This document shows, piece by piece, positions 21,136 to 24,297 of a DNA stretch of 24,297 nucleotides. Source of the stretch: JAKFEW01 sp036675505 (GTDB lineage Bacteria; Cyanobacteriota; Sericytochromatia; S15B-MN24; JAQBPE01); NCBI GenBank assembly GCA_036675505.1, contig JAKFEW010000032.1, positions 1 through 24,297 of the forward strand, in the 5' to 3' direction. The translations under genes and the position numbers were made by a program. A model generated the notes under the pieces. The model had not been told where the DNA came from. It saw nothing but the letters and a program-made list of their open reading frames with translations, and searched no databases. Within the stretch, counting starts at the first letter, position 1; every line of letters starts with the position of its first letter.

Positions 21136-22118
21136 GCGGCGAGGCCGCCCTCGCCGGCCTCGACCTCACGGCGGTGGATGCGGCCGCGGCGCGCATCGCA
21201 CCGTACGTGCGGCGAACGCCGCTCGATCGCTCGGCCTGGCTCTCGCGCCGCCACGGCGCCGAGGTCGCGCTGAAGCTCGAATGCTGGCAGCCCACCGGCT
21301 CGTTCAAGCTGCGCGGCGCGATGGCGGCGCTCACCGCGCTCGACGGCCCGGCCCGCGCGCGCGGCGTGCTCGCCGTGTCGGCCGGCAACCACGGCCAGGC
21401 GCTGGCCTGGGGGGCGGCGGCGCTCGGCGTGCCCGCGACGATCGTGGTGCCCGCGTCCGCGTCGCAGACCAAGGTCCAGGCGATGCGCGAGTACCCGGTC
21501 GAGCTGATCGTGCGCGGCGCGGACTACGACGAGGCCGAGCGGCTCGCGCGGGCCATGGCCTGCGAGCGGGGCCTCAGCTTCATCTCGCCCTACAACGACC
21601 CGGCGGTGATCGCGGGCCAGGCCACGATCGCCCGCGAGCTGCTCCAAGACGACCCGACCCTCGACGCGATCGTGGTGCCGTGCGGCGGCGGCGGCGTGCT
21701 CGCGGGCATCGCGCTCGCGGCCAAGTTGCTGGCCCCGCGGGTGCGCGTCTGGGGCGCCGAGCCCGCGGCCTCGCCCACGATGCGCGCCGCGCTCGACGCG
21801 GGGCGGCTCGTGGCGATCGACGAGGCCCCGACCCTCGCCGACGGGCTCGCGGGCAACGTCGAGGCGGGCGCGATCACCTACCCGCTGATCGCGCGCCACG
21901 TCGACGATCTCGTCACGGTCTCGGAGGCGGACATCCGCACCGCGATGCGCGAGGCGGCGGCGCACGACCACCTGATCGTCGAGGGCTCCGCGGCGGTCGC
22001 GATCGCCGCCCTCGCCCACCTGCCGGTCGCCGGCCTGCGCGTCGCCGTGGTCGTCACCGGCCGCAACGTCACGTTGGAAACCTTTCTCGCGGCGATCGCG
22101 CCCGCACACCCGGCGTAG
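21132..22118 (+). CDS. ilvA: Threonine/serine dehydratase (PLP fold type II)
   Basis: A 328-residue PLP enzyme. The lysine that binds PLP is K59 in 'PTGSFKLRGA'. 'SAGNHGQALA' is the Asn loop, 'PCGGGGVLAGI' is the phosphate-binding Gly loop and 'VVTGRNVTLETF' ends the domain. It has no C-terminal ACT regulatory domain, so it is like the short catabolic type (TdcB) or serine racemase rather than a full-length biosynthetic IlvA. The expected reaction is L-threonine to 2-oxobutanoate and ammonia, or L-serine to pyruvate. The start ATG 21132 overlaps the lipoprotein stop by 4 bp. The next gene has its own promoter, so this probably ends the operon. The symbol is for the family; tdcB would be equally fair. 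Confidence 0.92.
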   Translation: MSGEAALAGLDLTAVDAAAARIAPYVRRTPLDRSAWLSRRHGAEVALKLECWQPTGSFKLRGAMAALTALDGPARARGVLAVSAGNHGQALAWGAAALGVPATIVVPASASQTKVQAMREYPVELIVRGADYDEAERLARAMACERGLSFISPYNDPAVIAGQATIARELLQDDPTLDAIVVPCGGGGVLAGIALAAKLLAPRVRVWGAEPAASPTMRAALDAGRLVAIDEAPTLADGLAGNVEAGAITYPLIARHVDDLVTVSEADIRTAMREAAAHDHLIVEGSAAVAIAALAHLPVAGLRVAVVVTGRNVTLETFLAAIAPAHPA

Positions 22119-22125
22119 ACCGGGG

Positions 22126-22131
22126 TATACT
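22126..22131 (+). promoter_or_regulatory. -10 element (TATACT) of the ankyrin-protein gene
   Basis: TATACT sits inside GGGGTATACTCCCC, a near-palindrome, 8 nt after the dehydratase stop. The predicted start point near 22138 leaves a leader of about 25 nt that carries the ribosome site GGAG before ATG 22163. Confidence 0.55.
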
Positions 22132-22162
22132 CCCCTAAGCACCGCTTGCTCCTGGAGAAACC

Positions 22163-23182
22163 ATGCCGCGCCAGCCCTTCTTCCACTTCGCCGCCGCCCT
22201 GGTCGTCTTCTTCGCCGCCAACGCCGCGTACGCCGCGCCCGCCCGTACCACCGCGGATTACCAGCTGATCGAGGCGGCCTATGCCGGCAAGCTGCCGCGC
22301 GTGCGCGAGCTGCTCGCGCAGGGCGCGATGGTCGACGCCCAGGACGAGTACGGCTACACGGCCCTGCACTGGGCGGCGCAGGCCGGCTGGCCGCTCACCA
22401 CCAAGACGCTGATCGACAGCGGCGCCAGCGTCGACGCGCGCGACACCCAGGGCCGCACGCCGCTGCTGCTCGCGACCGTGCGCAAGCACGTCGAGGTCGC
22501 GCGCGTGCTGGTGACCGCCGGCGCGGACCCGAACGCGAAGGACATGCAGGGCAACGCGCCGCTGGAGTATGCGCGCCGCAAGGGCATGCCGCAGCTCCTG
22601 GCCCTTTTGGCCGACGCGGCCTCCAACCCGCGGCTGCCGCAGCGTCCGTCGATCGTCCGCACGCTGCCCACCCCGAAGCCGATGGCCCATGCCACGCCGG
22701 GCCACCACGCGGTGTCGCACCCCGCCACGCCGAGGCCGATGGCTCACGCCACGCCGAAGCCGATGATTCACCCGCCGGCCACGCCGAAGCCCGTGGCCCA
22801 TGCCACGCCGAAGCCGGTCGCCCACGCCACCCCCGCGCCGCACCACCCGGTCTCGACGCCTGCCGCCGGCACCGGCCCGGTCGCCCTTTCGGCGCGGTTC
22901 CGCGAGGAGGTCGCGCGCCTCTACGGGCTCTACACCGACCACATCGGCATGCGCGACCCGGAGAACCTCAACCAGCCCGGGTTCAACCAGAAGCTCGAGG
23001 ACCAGCTCGAGAAGATCTTCCACACGCTCGACTACGGCAGCGCGGCGAGCCTGTCGCGCGAGAAGCTCCATGATGCCCGTGCCTGGGTGATCGCGGCGCG
23101 CAAGGACATGAGCGGCGACGACCGGGTCTGCGCGCAGACCCTGGAGTCGCTGGACCAGCTTTTGGCGGGCGCCGGCTTCTGA
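22163..23182 (+). CDS. Exported ankyrin-repeat protein
   Basis: A 339-residue protein. A Sec signal (residues 1-22, cleavage after 'AYA') exports it. Ankyrin repeats follow from about residue 30 to 150: 'LIEAAYAGKLPRVRELLAQGA', 'YTALHWAAQAGWPLTTKTLIDSG', 'RTPLLLATVRKHVEVARVLVTAG', then a degenerate fourth. The consensus TPLH/TALHWAA and 'GADPN' are evident, so a protein-binding surface outside the cytoplasm is expected. A TPKPMAHATPKP-rich linker (about residues 170-235) separates them from a C-terminal helical domain ('REEVARLYGLYTDHIGMRDPENLNQPGF') that I do not recognise. The start has GGAG upstream. No effector domain or catalytic site is seen. Confidence 0.9.
   Translation: MPRQPFFHFAAALVVFFAANAAYAAPARTTADYQLIEAAYAGKLPRVRELLAQGAMVDAQDEYGYTALHWAAQAGWPLTTKTLIDSGASVDARDTQGRTPLLLATVRKHVEVARVLVTAGADPNAKDMQGNAPLEYARRKGMPQLLALLADAASNPRLPQRPSIVRTLPTPKPMAHATPGHHAVSHPATPRPMAHATPKPMIHPPATPKPVAHATPKPVAHATPAPHHPVSTPAAGTGPVALSARFREEVARLYGLYTDHIGMRDPENLNQPGFNQKLEDQLEKIFHTLDYGSAASLSREKLHDARAWVIAARKDMSGDDRVCAQTLESLDQLLAGAGF
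22669..22860 (+). repeat. Low-complexity ATPKP/MAHATP-coding repeat in the ankyrin gene
   Basis: Imperfect units containing GCCACGCCGAAGCC encode alternating 'ATPKP' and 'MAHATP' peptides. The periodicity is irregular (about 21-39 bp), typical of slippage-prone linkers. Confidence 0.65.
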
Positions 23183-23204
23183 GCCGGCCGGCCAGGCCCT
23201 CCGC

Positions 23205-23984
23205 TCAAGCCAGCCGGTGCCGGCGCAAGAACGCCAGGTAAGCGGCCGCGAACACGGTAGGCTCGTATTCGCGGAACAGGTGCCCGGCGCGCGGCACTAC
23301 CAGGATGTGCGCGTCCGGCCGGCGCTCGGCCACCTCGACCACCGTGGCGAGCGGCACGAGGTTGTCGCGGTCGCCCAGGCAGTAGAACAGCGGCAGGCGG
23401 TCGCGCTCGGCTTCCAGGGCGGCCCAGCCCGTGGCCGGCTCGTCCGGCAGGCCGCGCAGCAGGGTGCCCACCCAGCCAGCCACCGTGCGCCAATGGTCTG
23501 CCCCATGGTGCCGCCCATGGAGATCGGCCAGGTACTTGTCCCAGTGCGGGTACTCGGCCAGGATCGCCTCGGGGCGGAAGAAGTCGAAGCGATCGTCGGC
23601 GTGCGTGCGCGTCCAGCCGGGCTTCACGCCCGCGAGCGCGAGCGTCGCGCAACGCTCGGGCGCGGCCGCCCGCAGGGCCAGGGCCACGTAGCCGCCCAGC
23701 GAGGTGCCCAGCACGTGGACCCTGGCGAGCCCCAGGTGGTCGAGCACCGCGAGCACGTCGTCGCGCAACGCGGCGAGCGTGAAGGTGCCGCTCGGGTTGC
23801 TGCTCGCGCCGTGTCCGCGGAGATCGACGCCGATCAGCTTGTGGCGCGCTGAGAGCGGGCCGAGCACGAGGCGGTAGTTCTGCTCGGCGGTCGAGAGCGC
23901 GCCGTGCAGGAGCAGCACGGGCTCGCCGCCCTCACCCCAGGTCTCGACCTCGAGCGCGACGTCGCCGACGCGGACCGCTGGCAT
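23205..23984 (-). CDS. Alpha/beta hydrolase
   Basis: A 259-residue alpha/beta hydrolase with the full catalytic triad: nucleophile Ser95 in 'VLGTSLGGYVAL', Asp in 'FYCLGDRDNLVP' near residue 206 and His in 'VPRAGHLFREYEP' near residue 236. 'LLLHGALST' is the oxyanion-hole motif, and 'GVDLRGHGAS' follows as in esterases and lyases of the MhpC type. There is no signal peptide, so it should be cytoplasmic. It lies 3 nt downstream of the UDP-glucose dehydrogenase stop, in the same operon. No Shine-Dalgarno sequence is clear, so translation may be coupled. The substrate is unknown; the neighbour suggests no specific one. Confidence 0.9.
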   Translation of the reverse strand: MPAVRVGDVALEVETWGEGGEPVLLLHGALSTAEQNYRLVLGPLSARHKLIGVDLRGHGASSNPSGTFTLAALRDDVLAVLDHLGLARVHVLGTSLGGYVALALRAAAPERCATLALAGVKPGWTRTHADDRFDFFRPEAILAEYPHWDKYLADLHGRHHGADHWRTVAGWVGTLLRGLPDEPATGWAALEAERDRLPLFYCLGDRDNLVPLATVVEVAERRPDAHILVVPRAGHLFREYEPTVFAAAYLAFLRRHRLA

Positions 23985-23987
23985 GGG

Positions 23988-24297
23988 CTAGACCCTGCGA
24001 CCGGGATCCGACACGTCGCTCAGCGTGAGGTCCGGGCGGCCGATCGAGTAGTACTCGAAGCCGAGCGAGCGCATCTTGCCGGGCTCGAAGACGTTGCGGC
24101 CGTCGACGATCACGGGGCGCTTCATGAGGGTCTTCAGGTAGGGCAGGTTGAGGCTGCTGAACTCGGCCCACTCGGTCAAAAGCACCACGCAGTCCGCGCC
24201 CTCGGCCACCACGTAGGGGTTCTCGGCGTACTCGACGGAGCCTAGCACCTCGCGCGCGGTCTCGTGCGCCACCGGGTCGTAGACCTTCACGCGGGCC
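23988..24297 (-). CDS. ugd: UDP-glucose 6-dehydrogenase, C-terminal part (partial at window end)
   Basis: Only the last 103 residues are in the window; the gene continues past the right edge. The visible part is the UDP-binding C-terminal domain of the UDP-glucose/GDP-mannose dehydrogenase family: 'KVYDPVAHETAREVLG' opens it, 'ADCVVLLTEWAEF' holds the typical TEW motif, and 'VIVDGRNVFEP' then 'GFEYYSIGRP' close it. The enzyme oxidises UDP-glucose to UDP-glucuronate for surface polysaccharide. GDP-mannose or UDP-ManNAc dehydrogenases have similar C-termini, but 'DGRN' and 'YYSIGR' favour UDP-glucose. The active-site Cys and the NAD-binding domain lie outside the window. Confidence 0.9.
   Translation of the reverse strand, partial: ARVKVYDPVAHETAREVLGSVEYAENPYVVAEGADCVVLLTEWAEFSSLNLPYLKTLMKRPVIVDGRNVFEPGKMRSLGFEYYSIGRPDLTLSDVSDPGRRV

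Overview
This is a very GC-rich (roughly 70% by eye), densely coded chromosomal segment from a bacterium with diderm-style features: three lipobox lipoproteins, several Sec-exported proteins and a RodZ-type shape protein. I see no tRNA, rRNA, CRISPR array, transposase or phage gene. Proline/serine/threonine-rich linkers in three neighbouring exported proteins and a RodZ with a long extracytoplasmic linker recall deep-branching lineages near Cyanobacteria (such as Sericytochromatia), but I cannot assign a taxon from the sequence alone.

Layout, left to right. 1-1800: a probable terminator, a lipoprotein, then an exported LIM-like zinc-finger metallopeptidase related to plant DA1. 1800-5230: imidazolonepropionase (hutI) overlapping a secreted M1-peptidase-like protein that has lost its zinc motif. 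5231-7567: a HAD phosphatase, a lipase-like hydrolase and a second lipoprotein. 7720-9246: two divergent, unrecognised genes. 9269-11132: an exported cyclophilin and a GT4 glycosyltransferase. 11133-12142: a long structured leader region, a membrane protein that looks highly expressed, and a very strong terminator. 12314-13861: an alkaline-phosphatase-superfamily phosphodiesterase. 13862-16229 (minus strand): a three-gene operon of a tiny repeated-WNWR protein, a divergent Lgt-like membrane protein and a radical SAM enzyme resembling the tetraether / membrane-spanning lipid synthase family. 16314-18276: panB and trpS, divergent, with overlapping symmetric -10 elements. 18322-22118: an operon of a RluB-family pseudouridine synthase, RodZ-like protein, lipoprotein and threonine/serine dehydratase. 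22163 to the end: an exported ankyrin protein, then minus-strand alpha/beta hydrolase and the 3' end of a UDP-glucose dehydrogenase.

The most interesting system is the 16229-13862 operon. The Lgt-like protein lacks the catalytic His and Asn of true Lgt, and it is translationally coupled to the Tes-like radical SAM enzyme. This suggests a membrane-lipid remodelling module, and an 11-bp tandem repeat lies immediately upstream of its putative promoter. A second theme is promoter style: many genes have a TA(C/T)NNT -10 hexamer, and in several it sits only 6-9 nt before the start codon with no Shine-Dalgarno sequence, implying leaderless mRNAs.
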